64,000 nt of DNA from Rhynchopus euleeides. Its lineage: Eukaryota > Euglenozoa > Diplonemea > Diplonemida > Diplonemidae. The notes below the pieces were generated by a model that ran no database searches, was not told where the DNA came from, and worked only from the letters and a program-made list of their open reading frames with translations. Location: the NCBI GenBank assembly GCA_963210315.1, contig OY723275.1, positions 310,001 through 374,000 on the forward strand. Reading direction: 5' to 3'. The stretch's first letter is position 1. Each line of letters begins with the position of its first letter. Positions 1 through 11,990 of the stretch are shown here, in pieces. Both the position numbers and the translations under genes were made by a program.

Positions 1-31
1 CAACGTGCCTCTTCCTTCCTGCCCGCACATC

Positions 32-3000
32 TCATCTCCCCTGGAACTCCACGGGGTTTGGATTGGGATGTATCCGCGGGTTGTTCTTGCAGTTCCCGAG
101 GAGGTGATCACCCCAGGCGTCGTCTGACGGGGAGATCTTCTCCGTGCAGAGCACGCAGAGGCTGTAGGTGGGATGCGCCTCGGTGCAGGAGCGCTGCTTG
201 AGGTGGTCTTCGTACTCCTCCACACGCACGGCCATCAGGCAGGTGTGGCACTGCTTCATCGCGTCCTGGTGGTCTGTCACCCAGTGCTCATTCAGCTGCG
301 ACACCTCGAACACCATCTCGCAAAGGTTGCAGGCGCACAGCATGGGGCACGTGTGGAGCTGGTGAAGCAGCATCGCCTCCTCGTCGAGCCGCTCGTCGTA
401 CAGCTTGCAGAAGCTGCACCGGTTCTCATCTGCCTCCTCCTCCAGCTCGGCCTGCTGCGGCGCTGCAGCAGGCGTCTGCATGGGTGATGCAGCAGCGCGT
501 GCAGCACGGATCTTCTCTTTGACCTGTGGGAGGAGAGGGGGTGGGTTGTGCAGGGGCAAGGCACCCGGAGTGGGTGGCAGCCATCCAGGGGACCCCACCA
601 TCCGTACGGAGTCCCCCCCTGGTGTGCGTCAACGTCTGGTGGGGGGAGCCGCACCACAGCATTGAGGTCTCGGATGTGGATGGTTGCCTTTCTGTCCACT
701 TGGTGACTCGTAAGAACCTCACCCCAGCGGAGCTTCACTGGGATTCGGAGCAGACATCACAGCAGGCGCTCCCTGAGGGGCTCCGTGGCCCCGACGGGTA
801 CAAGGCCTTCCTCCCCCGCCGTGGTCGCAAGCGCGCTGCGGATGTCACCGACGAATCGGATGGTGTCGTGCGAGAGCTTGATGCAACAGCTGCACCCGAC
901 GCCAGGGTCCGCGAGGCTGCATTTGCAGCCCTCCTCCAGGTACTTCGTGAGATCCACGAGTACTGTGCATTTTCCCCGGAGACTCTGGATGTGCACCTTG
1001 CACACGACTTCTCTCCGCGCACGTCTGAGTACGACGCGCCCCTGCAGGCTGTACAGCAGGAAAACTGGGGGGAGCAATCCACAGGGAGTGCGTACCGTGG
1101 CGTCTGAGCTATTTTGAGTTTACTTGAGTTTTACATAATTTTTTACGCATTTTTTTGTGTCCGTTATACTTTGCGGGAAGGGAGCGTGTTTTATCGGGAT
1201 GGTATGCTCAAATTCTCCCTCCTTGATGACCGGGTGCAAGGAGAGAATTTTCAGCGACGGGCACTCCGAGAGCTGAAGGGAAAGATCGTCGCAGGGACAG
1301 CGACGTACGGTGAGCTAGCGCCGTGCTGATCTCGTAGGCCTGCCAACGTGCACCCAACGACGGCAAACAAATAGACAGATCCGACTGGTGTACGTAGTGG
1401 CAGGGCTGGCAAACGTCGCATCAGGAAAGCTCTCAGGCAAACCTAGTAGTGTGGGTGCAGGTCTGGAGTGGTGCTACGGAAATAGTTATTCACGGAGTGA
1501 TGTGACTGTATCCCTTTTGCTGTGCTGTGCCGCACCCTCCTGTCTCCTGTCTCGCTAAGGCCTGGTGGAAGGCTCCCTATTGAGGCAGGGGCGCTCCGTG
1601 GGTCCCGAGCTGCTCAACGACATCTGGAACGCGAGGGTTCTCCCCTGTCTCGCTGCAAGGCCTGGTGGAGTGCATCCTATTGTGACAGGTGCCTTCCGTG
1701 GGTTCCCGAGCTGCACGACAATGCTTGCAGTTGTGTGTCTTCTGTCTCGCGTACTATGGAGACCTCAAAGCCCACTTTGCAGGGCTGTGTGAGGAACTAT
1801 GAAAGTTACGCTGTGATGGAGTTACGATCTGTGATGCGATGTGATGACGTCAAGTGCACCATGTGCTGTGTGGCACACACTCTCGGGACATTTGAACAGA
1901 GACACAGCATCAACAGGGCTGCCCTCATGCCTGATGCACCTTGCTTGCAGTGGTCTCTCGGAGCCCCTTCTCACCACCAGAACCTGACGCTGAGTCGGCC
2001 ACAGGGAAGGCCGCTGCGTCCAAAAGGTGGTTCCCTGCGCATCGGAATCGGAATCGGAGGTGGAGGAGGGCGCACCCTGCTGCGGCTGTTGGCTGTGGCT
2101 GTGTGCAAGTCAGACAACAGCCTGTTGAGGCCGTATCCAGACATCTCATGGGAGGCATCACCCCCCTCAGAAATGAGGAATGCCTTGGTGCGGTTTGGTT
2201 TGGTCATCATGCCGTGCACCTGCCTTGCTGTGCCGCACCCTCCTGTCTCCTGTCTCGCTAAGGCCTGGTGGAAGGCTCCCTATTGAGGCAGGGGCGCTCC
2301 GTGGGTCCCGAGCTGCTCAACGACGTCTGGAACGCGAGGGTTCTCCCCTGTCTCGCTGCAAGGCCTGGTGGAGTGCATCCTATTGTGACAGGTGCCTTCC
2401 GTGGGTTCCCGAGCTGCACTACGTAATAAATGCCTTACCTGGGACCCCCCGTGTTTAAGTCCCCCCCCCTGGAGGCGATTTTCGGCCGGGGGGGACTTAA
2501 ACACGGGGGGGGCGGACCTAAACACAGGGGGGGCTTAAACACGGGGGTGGCACAGTGGAGACCAAGAAGACCTCTTCCTCTGCTGTCGTAGGGGGGTAAT
2601 TCCGGTCCGGATGAACTTTTGGCACCCCACTTTTCGACTCTGACAGCACCTGGAGGGCCTAGGGGCCACCTGATGACCCTCCAGACCAGCCCACCCCCGT
2701 GTTTAGGTCCCCCTGTGTTTAAGTCCCCCCCCTGCCAGACCCCCAGGGGGGGACTTAAACACGGGGGTAAGGGGGGGGGACTTATACACGGGGGGTCCCA
2801 GGTAGCTACACAACAGTCCTCAGTTCTGACGGCAATGTGATATCAACTGCAAAATGTGTGTGGGCCACACCTGATCATCCCCATCGATCGAGACGCTTGA
2901 GTTCATCATCTCCCGTTCGTTGGGCATGAGATTTGTCGCAGGATTTGCAGCATTCTGTGGTGGGGGGACGGTGTGAAGACTGGCTGTCCATACCACATAC

Positions 3001-6000
3001 ACAGCACCGCCACGACACAAGAGGTAGACCGTGCACAGTCGAATGCGGAGTCCAAACGTAGCGAACAGACAGACCACCGCAATCATACCTCACACTCCTT
3101 GTCGATCACATCCTTGAGGGCCTTCTTCAGGTCCTTCGTGTGCTTCTCCACAGCACGCTGTGCCCCAAGCTTGTACAGCTGTGCCATGAGCTTGATGCCC
3201 GCCTCACGCGCCTCGGGGTTGGTGTGGTTCACCGCCGGCAGCGCCAGCTTGGTCATGATGGCATCGACTGTCAGCACAGACCGCAGCTCCTTTTTGTTCA
3301 GCCCGAACTTATCGAGAAGCAGCGACAGCAGCGTCACCCTGCGATGCGGGATGTCAAAATACACAGGCACAGGCACAAGACACAACTCAATAATGGTGTT
3401 ATCGACCCCCTGATATTTCGTGCCCCGTTCGTGCGAAGTTGCCCCTATTTCGATAACACCAGAATTGCCAATAATTTTTTTCTTGGTGGTTCAGGCCCAA
3501 ATGGTGTGAACAAATAATATTTCCGGAAAATACGCGTACTAGACGTCCTTCTGTCGATATCTTACTTGGCGCTATGGAAACACAAAAATGGAACGAAGAA
3601 AAATGTTTTGTTGACCGCTTCCACCACTCCTCTGCACAAATCTCACGACCGGCTATTGTGTGTTTGTGTTGTCTGAAGTACAGAAGGTGTGGTGGAGCAC
3701 GAAGAAAGGGAAACATGACAGAGGTGATGACGCCAGTCCTTTCTAGTATCGTATTTCCTCCTATACACAATGCTGCGCTGTGTTTTGGATGGTATGAAAA
3801 AAAAGTACCATGGCGTGAGCCACGGATCCCAATGATGCAAATAAACGCATTTTCGGGAGGAGGAAAAAATGGACCAAAAATGGGCCCGGGCGGGCCAGCC
3901 CATGGGGCCTGGCCCATGTCCTCAGTGTCTGTCATTGAACCTCTGGCTTTGAGGCGACGATCCAGCCCGCACTGACGAGCCTTGGCGCCCTCATCGAACC
4001 CTTGGGCGCAATTTACGCAAGTTCAGGAAGATGGACTGTACCGCACAAGGAACAGATGTTCAGTACCGTGGCCTCCGGCGGCTGGGGGGCTCCGCCCCCC
4101 AGACCCCCGCGTGACGTATGCCTGTCGACCAAGCCCTTTGGGATCACATCAGGTCATGGAATCCAGAGACCGCCCTCAGGAGGACGCACCCAACTCACCA
4201 CAGAATCTGTACCCCACAAGGAACAGGTGTTCGCTACCGTGGCCTCCGGCGGCTGGGGGGCTCCGCCCCCCAGACCCCCCTGTGGACCTCTTTGCATTCT
4301 CTGGACCACCTCTAAGGGTGCACCACGCTCTTCTACAGGGTCAAACTGCATATTCCCACGTTTTCTCGTGTTTCTGTACGGGGTCTAATAAAAGATGGAC
4401 TCATCCGCAGAACATGTCCGGGGGCACAATGGATTCCAATGTTCCGAAACATGCCGTTTTCGGGGTTTTTCGGGTCACCTGCGGTGCGCACCGCCCAAAA
4501 AATGGGATGAAACAGGTCACGAAAACCAATAAAAAAATTGAGTATAATTATTGGTGCCCCTGACGACCCCATATTGCGTAGTTTGTGCGTAGTGAAAAGG
4601 GGGGGGGGGGTCTCATTTTTTGATTTACTCAGCCATTCTCTGTCTCTATGCCGGGACCCCAAACTCAAGGAGTTCTTGCTGTTCCGGGGTCAGTGAGGGT
4701 GCAGGCGCTTCAGGTGCTGCAGGTGCTGCAGGTTCTTCAGGTGCTGCAGCGCTGGCAGCCTTCGGTGCGGGTTTCGACGCAGTCTTTGCAGGTCTCTTTG
4801 GGGGTGCCCTTTGGCGCGGTGCCTGCTTCAGCTCGTCGGGTGGAAGCATCAACGCATCATTAAGCGGTGCCTGCTTCAGCTCCTCCGGGTGGAAGCGTCA
4901 ACGCATCATTAAGGAAGAAGGAAGCACAGTTGCTACGCTTTTTTGCAGCTGCAGGAAACGACACCATACCCAACAACAATCCCCAGACCGTCGAGGGAGA
5001 GTGGGCGCCTGGATCCCGTGACACAGATCTCTAGTGCCGTTGTGATCCCCTCGGATAACGTCTCCTGGACGTTGTCAGCGGAGGTTGCCTGTGTGGCGGT
5101 GACCTCCGTATACCCCGCGGGATCCAGTGCCAGTAGCGCCTTCTTCAGCTTTTCGTCGACCCCTCGGCCGACGCTCTCCTTGATGTCAAGGGCCACCTTC
5201 AGGGTGGCACCTCGCATCGCCCTGAAGGCTGTGATCGTATCATCATTCACAATCTCGAGGGTGTTCTACGCGGCTCCTGGAACTCACTTCCTTCTCAGGT
5301 GTTTCTGGGCATGGGGCAACCTTGCCCAGGTGTTTCTGGAGTCCCGCCCCACATGTCGTGCGTTCTTTCGTACGGTGTATAGTGAGTTCTGGCAATAATT
5401 TTTTGCTCGGTCAGCGCAGTGCCTCCAGTCCTGTCTCAGTAGCCACACAGAAAGGGGGACCAAAAAAAACTGGGGGGGGACCAAAAAGCGAGACCCCCCC
5501 CCCAGATTGCGTAGTTTGTGCGTAGTGAAAAAGGGGTAAATCAGGGGCACCAGTATAGGTACCGGGTTTTTGGCCGCTTTTTGTCAGAATAAGCTTCAGG
5601 TATGGCCCACCCTGATATTTCGTGCCCCGTTCGTGCGAAGTTGCCCCTATTTCGATAACACCACAATAGTTTTGTGTAGTTTTGTGGGGTGTTCAGCAGG
5701 CACACCCAACACCTTTTCGCTTTTTGATGTGATTTCGACACCCCCCACCCCCTGCCCTGCCCGTTGCAGCATATCATACCTTGCGTGGAGGGGGCGCCAC
5801 TGCGATGCATTCGCCTTCGCCGGTTTCTTCTCCGGCTCGTGCAGAATGATGGAGCACACCTTCTCCGCGCCATACACAGGCGACACCGCAAGGATCATCA
5901 GAATCTCCGTCGCCATCTCACGCGTCCTCTGGTTGCTGTCCGCAGCCTTCACCACCAGGGCCAGCGCCACCTGGTGGAGCGACGGCTGAACGGCGTGAGG

Positions 6001-7710
6001 CAGGGTGCCCTGCAGCAGCATGCGGGTCGCCTCCATCGACCCCAGCTGCACACCCGCGACAGGGTCGTTCAGCCCACTCCCCTTCGACACGATGTGGCGG
6101 AACAGAAGCACCGTGCACTCCGTCGAATCCGGCAGAGGCACGGGATCCCCCGTGCCTGCGGAAATCTTCCCCGCGAGGCTCCGGATCAGCGCATCCCGCG
6201 CCTGCCACTTCCGGCTGAACAAACACTTCGTGGCAAACCCTCCCAGCCCCGAGATCATGTCGGACGCGGCACGCCTCTTTGCCTCCGGCAGGGGCTCCAC
6301 ATGCGCCGCCTCCGCCCACTGCGCCACCACCCGGTCCTTCAGATCCCGCTCCCAGTCCGCGAGGCCCCCTGCCGCTTCGTCCCCCGCAGCCCCGCCGCGG
6401 GCATGCGCCCCGCCGCCACCCGGCACATCCCCCTGTGTGTTGAACGGATTCTCCGTGTTGACCACCTGGTCCACATCCCACCACTTCTTGGAGGAGTCGA
6501 GATCCTTCTCAGGGTCCTCCGCCGCATCCTCCGGGATATGGCTCAGATAGGCCCGCGACACCGCAGGCCTCTCGTCAACAGGCACGTTGGGGTCATGCGC
6601 CGCCACCGCCACCGCCGCAGCCGCCATCCTCTCCCTCTCCTTGGCCTTCTCCGCCTGCTCGTCAGGGTGCGCCTCGGCTGCCTGATCCTCAGGAGCTGGC
6701 TCGCCCTGCAGTGGGGGCAACGGCTGGGGCCCGCGGTGAGCCTGCTGCCCAAGGTGGCTGCTGTTGGGAGTCGACTGCATGGGAGGCAGGCACAGCGGGG
6801 GAGTCGTCTGCGGGGGCGACTGCGCGCGCCCCACGCCCAGCGCGTTCATCCGCAGGGCGTCGATCTGCTGTTTCAGGGATTTTGCCAGGTCGTAGTCCTC
6901 GCGCTGCACAGCCTGCTTCTTCTGGTTCTCCAGGAGGAGAAGCTTCGACCCCACCGTGCGGAGGTTCTCCACCTGGTCCCTCAGCCTCTTGGCCAGGTCG
7001 TAGTCCTCCCCCTGCACCGCACGCTGCTTCTGATCCGACAGCTCCTTGATCTTCCGCTGCGTGATGGGGTCGAACTGCAACGCATGCCGCTGCGTCTCCC
7101 CCTGCCCCTCCGACATGTCAGGCGGCTTCATGTTCGCAAGGTCCACCTCCTCGGTATTCTCCTCCGACGGATGCAGCCCGTGGTCCCTCTGGTAGGGGGT
7201 GGGGGACTGGCTGTAGAGTGGCCCCGCTTTGCCTATCACGTTGAGCGCAACCAGCCCCACCTGGTTGTAGAAGTTGTAGGCGTTGACGTGGCATTTGTGG
7301 AAGACGAGGCGGAGGTAGAGCGCGACGCACCGCACGTGAACCACCTTCAGCTGGCGGGCGATGTAGTCGCTTGTCTCGTTGGGGGCTAGCGAGAAGTAGC
7401 CGAGACGCTTCCACACGGCTTGCTCCGGAGGGTAGTACTGCAGGCGAGCAGAGGACTCTGCGGTCGGCTCCGCAATGAACACCTCAATCTTCGACGCAAT
7501 TTTGCAAGAGTCGCTGAGAAACTGGATGTGCTCCATATAGGTGTCCCCCTTGAGCCGGAGCACTAGCTCCTGGGGGTACTCTGAGAACTTCGGGCTCTGC
7601 CAGCCCTGCGCATCCGCGGTGTGTTGGTGCAGCTCTGCTGCCGGGTGGGCATCATCCTCACCGCTGCACAGCGCGACGTCGAAGTGTATCCGCTGCTGTC
7701 GCTTCGCCAT
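32..7710 (-). CDS. CEP104: CEP104/FAP256 ciliary-tip TOG protein, 3 exons
   Basis: Exons 7710-5780, 3338-3089 and 523-32 join to 891 codons (890 aa). Start: ATG at 7710 in context CCCCATGG, which begins the family-conserved N-terminus (MAKRQQRIHFDV...). Seen: N-terminal beta domain (about 1-165), two UVR-like coiled-coil repeats each with a 'DYDLAK' core (about 210-295), a Pro/Ala-rich linker, a TOG/HEAT domain (about 445-730) and C-terminal Cys/His zinc fingers (about 760-880; CSFC, CACNLC, CHTC, CVLC). Known: CEP104 binds tubulin and EB proteins at the ciliary tip; the human protein is of similar length. Phase check: exon 1 ends ...CACGCAAG (phase 2) and exon 2 starts with G, completing an Arg codon inside the TOG (RPLHAR-VTLLSLLLDKFG); exon 2 to 3 is phase 0 (KDKECE-type end into VKEKIRAARA). 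Donors are GTATGAT in both introns; acceptors are CATCGCAG and CTCCCACAG. Identification is firm; exact exon edges are inferred by eye. Confidence 0.93.
580..1107 (+). pseudogene. coding-like fragment inside CEP104 intron 2, antisense
   Basis: An open frame on the plus strand ending in TGA at 1105-1107 has ordinary-looking protein composition over about 170 residues (for example VREAAFAALLQVLREIHEY, then LDVHLAHDFSPRTSEYDA). No start or domain is recognised, and the stretch lies opposite to CEP104 within its intron. It could be a gene fragment carried in by a mobile element, an exon of a nested gene, or chance in GC-rich DNA. The minus frames through the same stretch look poorer. Nothing else can be said. 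Confidence 0.3.
1520..2436 (+). repeat. dispersed repeat family F, copy 1 (internally duplicated)
   Basis: The segment from TGCTGTGCCGCACCCTCCTG to GGGTTCCCGAGCTGCAC occurs twice here (about 1522-1716 and 2229-2420), with a 500-bp spacer that is itself shared with other copies. Relatives: about 33178-33615, and 52530-52589 continued at 54648-55230. Inside the unit the phrase 'GGTTCCCGAGCTGC' / 'GGTCCCGAGCTGC' repeats at about 130-bp spacing. No conserved ORF and no clear terminal repeats are visible; it may be a SINE-like or satellite-derived unit. Confidence 0.75.
2437..2810. mobile_element. foldback element, TIR ACCTGGGACCCCCCGTGT
   Basis: Starts ACCTGGGACCCCCCGTGTTT and ends with the inverted form ...ACACGGGGGGTCCCAGGT. 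Internally the motif GTGTTTAAGTCCCCCC and its complement recur at least six times (about 2449-2540 and 2697-2790), so the element is almost wholly self-complementary at its ends. It sits at the edge of repeat family F in a CEP104 intron. No ORF. Confidence 0.65.
4040..4290 (+). repeat. dimeric repeat with GGGGGGCTCCGCCCCCC hairpin
   Basis: Two units, each CACAAGGAACAG-TGTTC-CTACCGTGGCC, then CTCCGGCGGCTGGGGGGCTCC and GCCCCCCAGACCCCC, at about 4047-4106 and 4215-4281, with a related spacer. The dimer recurs inverted at 22768-23010, and the first part alone inside the 2.06-kb element (13968-14002; 53245-53275). GGGGGGC-TCC-GCCCCCC is a perfect short hairpin. Confidence 0.7.
4646..5259 (-). pseudogene. 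coding-like segments inside CEP104 intron 1
   Basis: Minus-strand reading from about 5259 gives an amphipathic protein-like stretch (for example FRAMRGATLKVALDIKESVG and KLKKALLALDPAGYTEVTA), preceded by a TAG that could be an AG acceptor. A second stretch at 4852-4646 is Ala/Pro/Lys-rich and ends ...PEQQELLEFGVPA, stop. Neither joins CEP104 in phase, and no donor/acceptor pair is convincing. Possible nested gene exons or a captured gene fragment; function unknown. Confidence 0.3.
4817..4913. repeat. 49-bp tandem duplication
   Basis: The unit CGGTGCCTGCTTCAGCTC...GCATCATTAAG occurs at 4817-4864 and again at 4865-4913 with a few differences. It overlaps the 5' edge of the Ala/Pro-rich coding-like segment. 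Confidence 0.85.
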
Positions 7711-10700
7711 GGGGTGAGGCAGGGGTGTGGGTATGTGGGGTATGTGCTTCCGTAGAAAAAAACTTAGAACAAAAGGGGGACAGCGCAATTGAGAGAGAGA
7801 GAGAGAGAGGGCTCAGTGGGGGTAGATTTCTGTTGGGTGAGAGATTAAAATCTCACGCGAGTCGTTCCGGCATCGGCAAATTCCCTGGAGGGAGCGGCGC
7901 GGGGGGGATGGGGGGGAAAGGTGTTGAGAATAACGGCGGGCAAAATTTGACCTTCCGCCCTTCCCCCTTTTCCCCGTGTGCGTGCTGTGTATTAGACGCG
8001 CTGTGCCCCTGCCTTTACCCCAACTGACCAGCGGGGGATCGGGGCAGTGCAGTGTGTACGCCTTCAGGGGATGGGTGGGTGTGATGTTAGGTGCAACACG
8101 AAACATGACGCAGTGTGCAAGGCTAACCTATGACGGGACACAACGAGAAACGTACCCAAGACATAGTAGGGTGCAGGTCGTACAAAGAAGCAGCCGAGAC
8201 GGGGGTGAGGGGCAAGCCTCTACAAGCGGGGGAGGGGAGGGGTGGCTGGGGTGGACGGGGCGAGGAGGGGAGAGGGGGAGCTGCCGCCGGGACACACCCC
8301 GGGGCGGAACCGACTGTGAAATGAGTGGATGTTCGCTGTGGCTGGGGTGTGTGTGACCCCTTTCTGACGACTGCTGGTGGTACCAGTGCGCCTTTGAGCC
8401 TCCGGAATCTCAATACAAACCGAAATGATAAATCAGGTGCTACTGGGGGTGGGACGAATGCCCGCCACAGTGCAGCAACGGAGCGAGGCTGGTAGAGTGC
8501 GTTTCAGTGAGGAGCACATTCCCCGTGCTCATTTCGATGCAAGGCAACCAAAATCACCCCACCTGGCGCCCTGCCCAGCAACTGCAATAATATATAGGTG
8601 GTTGGCTGCGTTGTGCGCAAATATGGGTTGTGGTGTCGGAACCACGCCGCGTGCTGCCTGATGGTTGAGAAGGTGTACCGCCATTTCCCCGTGGCAGCAA
8701 GGAGGTGCCGTGGCACAAACGGAGGTTCGACCAATCACGACCCAGACTGCGCTGCCCGCCAAGCAACACCCCGTGCATCTTTTATTCCGCCAAAACAAAA
8801 AAAAGGAGAAAGCAACCTTGTCGATGTAACACAACACGCCTCCAAGGCAATCCCACTGAGCAGACAAAAAAAGCCGTGTGTGTTTCACCTGCGAAGCTGC
8901 GGCAGTTAAAAAAATTAGAGGTCAATCAGTCGTACGATTTCCCCCCCCCTCCCTCTGTTACCTTTTTTACGCGGCACTATTTCACCCCCCCCCCTCCCAC
9001 AGAAACCCAGCCGACTTGTAACAGGGGAGGGATATAAAATACTGAAGAACGGGAATGGTTGAGAAACGAGGACATGACGTGGCAGGGACAACAAGGGTAG
9101 ATTGGGGGAGGGAGAGAGAGAGAGAGAGAGAGAGAGATCGGCGTTGTTATGAACAACCTCCCCCTCCCCCCTCCCCCCTCCCCCCCACCTTCCCACCTTC
9201 CCATTAAGATACACTGGGTGGGGTGGGTGGGGGCGGTGCATTGGGAGTGGCGTGCGCTCAGAAGCGTGGCAGAAGCGTGAAGCCGCCCTCACACAGAACA
9301 GGGAGGCAACCCAACACATGTTTTTTTAAAGCACACAGGTGAGGCATTCCCTCCCCTCCAACACCCACTCTCCGCAGACCCAGCGCACCACCTCCCGGGG
9401 CGATAATGGCATGTCATCATTCGAATCGGCTGGTGGAGGTGGGTCCATGTTTTACTTGAAACACAACTGGGCCAAGGCATGGCTCCACCCCAGCAAGTCT
9501 GACCATGGTCCACCATTCCCGCCCCGACTGGTGCCACCTCTGCCACATCCTGATTTGCCTGTCACATCACCTGTTTGTATTTTCACGAGTCAATTTCCAC
9601 TCATGAGAGAGATAGAGGGAGACTGATTTCTGTTGATATTTGGAGTCGCTCTGCAGTTTGAAGATTCTTGAAGTGAGGGGGAAAGGCGCAACGGAATGGG
9701 GTGGCTTGAAAGTCGGCGCGGATGAAATGAAACGAAAAGTAAATACGGGGGATCGAAAGTGGGGGGGGGGGGGGGGTCGAGAAAGCTGCCAGGAATGGAG
9801 GCGCTAACAGTACCCACCAAAGACACCAACGGCTCATAAGCGTATTACGGGAGAGAGAGTGGGGAGTTGTCACAAAGTGGCGACGCTTCAAAATGCCAGC
9901 GAGGGCACAATACGAGGTGGGGAGTGGGGATGGTTGCCGAGGGTGGAGGCAAAACAAGTCTCCCCGACACCCTCTAGCAATGCGTGAGGTGGGTGGGCGA
10001 GACAGGATGGAGACGTATATAGGGTGGGCAAAGGGGTTTTGCTCAGAAAAAGGCAGAAATGTGGGAAATGCCTAGGGGCGAGCCTTGTGTGTGTCGCAGC
10101 GGGAGATCACATCAAGAGAGCAGGGCGCGCTCTGGCTGTGCTCCGCACTGATCCAAACAGATTCACGTGTGTCTGTGGCGCTCCACTCGCAGATTCGGTT
10201 GCGAAAGTGGCACAGAGCAAAGGGGGGGGATGGGGGGGCCTCGCTACCAATCACAGCTCGTCAGTCAGTGAGGGGAAGTGGGGCTGTTGCTCACTTTACT
10301 CACCCAGTCACATCTGGTAGCGGGGGCCGTATATATTCATGGTTCTCTCACAGTCCGGCCGCGTGACAGGCATTACCACCGAGAGGCTTCCATTTCGCGC
10401 AGAGTTGTGTGTCCACGCTGTCACATCAACCACCCCCTTCACATCACTGCATATTCGAGGGAAATTTTCATTCGCAGATCATTGACATGCAATGTCCGCC
10501 CGATAAGAACAGCCCGACCTCCCGTTGTGGCCTGGACGTGCCAAGCCCTTCGGCGCGTGAGGGGGGGGTGGGTTGTGCTGCGCGATTATGATATGGGACA
10601 GGATACCCTGGTGTCCCTGAGGTCCTCGGGTTTTCCTGGTGCCCGGGAAGCACACTGCAGTGGATTGCACAGATTTGCTGCAGTCAAACACCCCCGTTGG

Positions 10701-10713
10701 AGGGGGGGGGGGG
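7711..10713. other. gene-free region upstream of CEP104
   Basis: No credible coding region or RNA gene seen. Contains (GA)n tracts at about 7790-7810 and 9113-9135, long G or C runs, and one small MITE at 10231-10328. The CEP104 promoter and any trans-splice acceptor should lie just above 7710 but cannot be pinpointed. Confidence 0.6.
10231..10328. mobile_element. small MITE, GGGGGCCTCGCTACC ends
   Basis: Begins GGGGGGGCCTCGCTACC and ends TGGTAGCGGGGGCC; the right half (ACTCACCCAGTCACATCTGGTAGCG) closely resembles the MITE at 57358-57466. The target duplication is not clear here because of the flanking G run. Confidence 0.55.
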
Positions 10714-10715
10714 TA

Positions 10716-11857
10716 GGGGGGGTCAAATGGGGGTGACAAACACGATTTTTCAAAAAACCGGCGCAGAGGCCCCAAAGCCCCCGTAAACCCTCCAAACCCC
10801 CCCAGATCGGTCCGGAAACCCATCGAACCCCACTTTTCCACCATTCCGGGCACCTCAGGTGCCCGAATTGGGGTACCTAAATTTTGTGCCACCGTTTGGT
10901 ACCGTACAGTGCCACTGTGTGGGAGGTTGGAAAAGAAAATGCCCCAACACACCACATCTGAGGGTTGCAATGCATGTTGCTTGCCAACCACGTCATCCGG
11001 TGGGTGTCAGGCGCTATGTAGGTGGCATTAGCCAGGTCTTCGATGTGTTCTGGCTTGTATATATACCTCCCTGCCTGCGGCACAGGCACTGCCTTTGTCC
11101 CCCACACCAGCCACAGAGAGCGTATTGTACTCGGTCCACGGTTGCTGATTCATTGTGATGCGTTGTATCCTCGAGTGAACGTCACACACTAGTGGCACCA
11201 CCACCCGCCATCCGAGAGCTGTATTGACTTTGCGCGCTTCCGTTGTATTCACCTCGCCACGCATATTGCACCGTTCAGTACCAGTGCTCTTGGGCCAGGC
11301 AAAGTAGACCGCAGCAACTACCAATTCTGGCACAATGGGTACCACGACAGCGCACTTCATGTGTTCCCGGAATGTACAGCTCGTGTTGCAACAGTCGTTG
11401 TCAACACATCCCGGTTGTGGAGCACTGCTGCACAGGAATCACACGACCATCTGGACTGTTCCGTACCTACAGGCAGCCTCCCGGTGCATGGTGGCAGGGA
11501 GGTATATATACAAGCCAGAACACATCGAAGACCTGGCTAATGCCACCTACATAGCGCCTGACACCCACCGGATGACGTGGTTGGCAAGCAACATGCATTG
11601 CAACCCTCAGATGTGGTGTGTTGGGGCATTTTCTTTTCCAACCTCCCACACAGTGGCACTGTACGGTACCAAACGGTGGCACAAAATTTAGGTACCCCAA
11701 TTCGGGCACCTGAGGTGCCCGGAATGGTGGAAAAGTGGGGTTCGATGGGTTTCCGGACCGATCTGGGGGGGTTTGGAGGGTTTACGGGGGCTTTGGGGCC
11801 TCTGCGCCGGTTTTTTGAAAAATCGTGTTTGTCCACGTAAAAGGGTGGCATTTGACC
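10716..11857. mobile_element. foldback element FB, copy 1 (interrupted near its right end)
   Basis: Two long inverted arms, about 10716-11080 and 11494-11857, begin GGGGGGTCAAATGGGGGTG and end in the inverse; a roughly 400-bp unique core lies between. A second, nearly identical copy occupies 47494-48641. TA flanks each complete copy (10714-10715 and, after the insertion, 16424-16425; 47492-47493 and 48642-48643), suggesting a TA target duplication. The last bases of the right end are displaced to 16419-16423 by the element at 11858-16414. No ORF shared by the two copies looks coding. Confidence 0.85.
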
Positions 11858-11990
11858 ACGGTGGGATCTTGTAAATTTTACATGTATAACTACAAGTACC
11901 GTATACGTAAATATTATGGAACGTAAATATTATGGAACGGGCCCATTTTTGGCCGGTCCGTTCCATAATATTTACGTTCCATAATATTTA

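Larger units (their letters stand above)
524..3088 (-). other. CEP104 intron 2 (repeat-filled)
   Basis: 2565-bp intron from donor GTATGATTG (at 3088) to acceptor CTCCTCCCACAG (ending 524). It holds an antisense coding-like fragment (about 580-1107), the tandem dispersed repeat at 1520-2436 and the G/C-run foldback at 2437-2810. The rest (2811-3088) shows nothing recognisable. Confidence 0.85.
3339..5779 (-). other. CEP104 intron 1 (repeat-filled)
   Basis: 2441-bp intron from donor GTATGATATG (5779) to acceptor CGCATCGCAG (ending 3339). It contains two direct copies of a 55-bp sequence (3411-3465 and 5611-5665), the GGCTCCGCC-hairpin dimer at 4040-4290, a short direct repeat (about 4573 and 5509), a 49-bp tandem duplication, and coding-like segments on the minus strand at 4646-5259 that do not splice in phase with CEP104. 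Confidence 0.85.

Noticed and set aside
4933..5259. Additional CEP104 exon in intron 1
   Set aside because: The frame does not fit: exon 1 to the exon at 3338 joins in phase inside the TOG domain, leaving no gap, and this segment begins after an in-frame stop in the needed phase.
5764..7389. 541-codon open frame antisense to CEP104 exon 1
   Set aside because: Leu/Arg/His-rich composition typical of the antisense of a GC-rich gene; the minus strand carries a clear family match.
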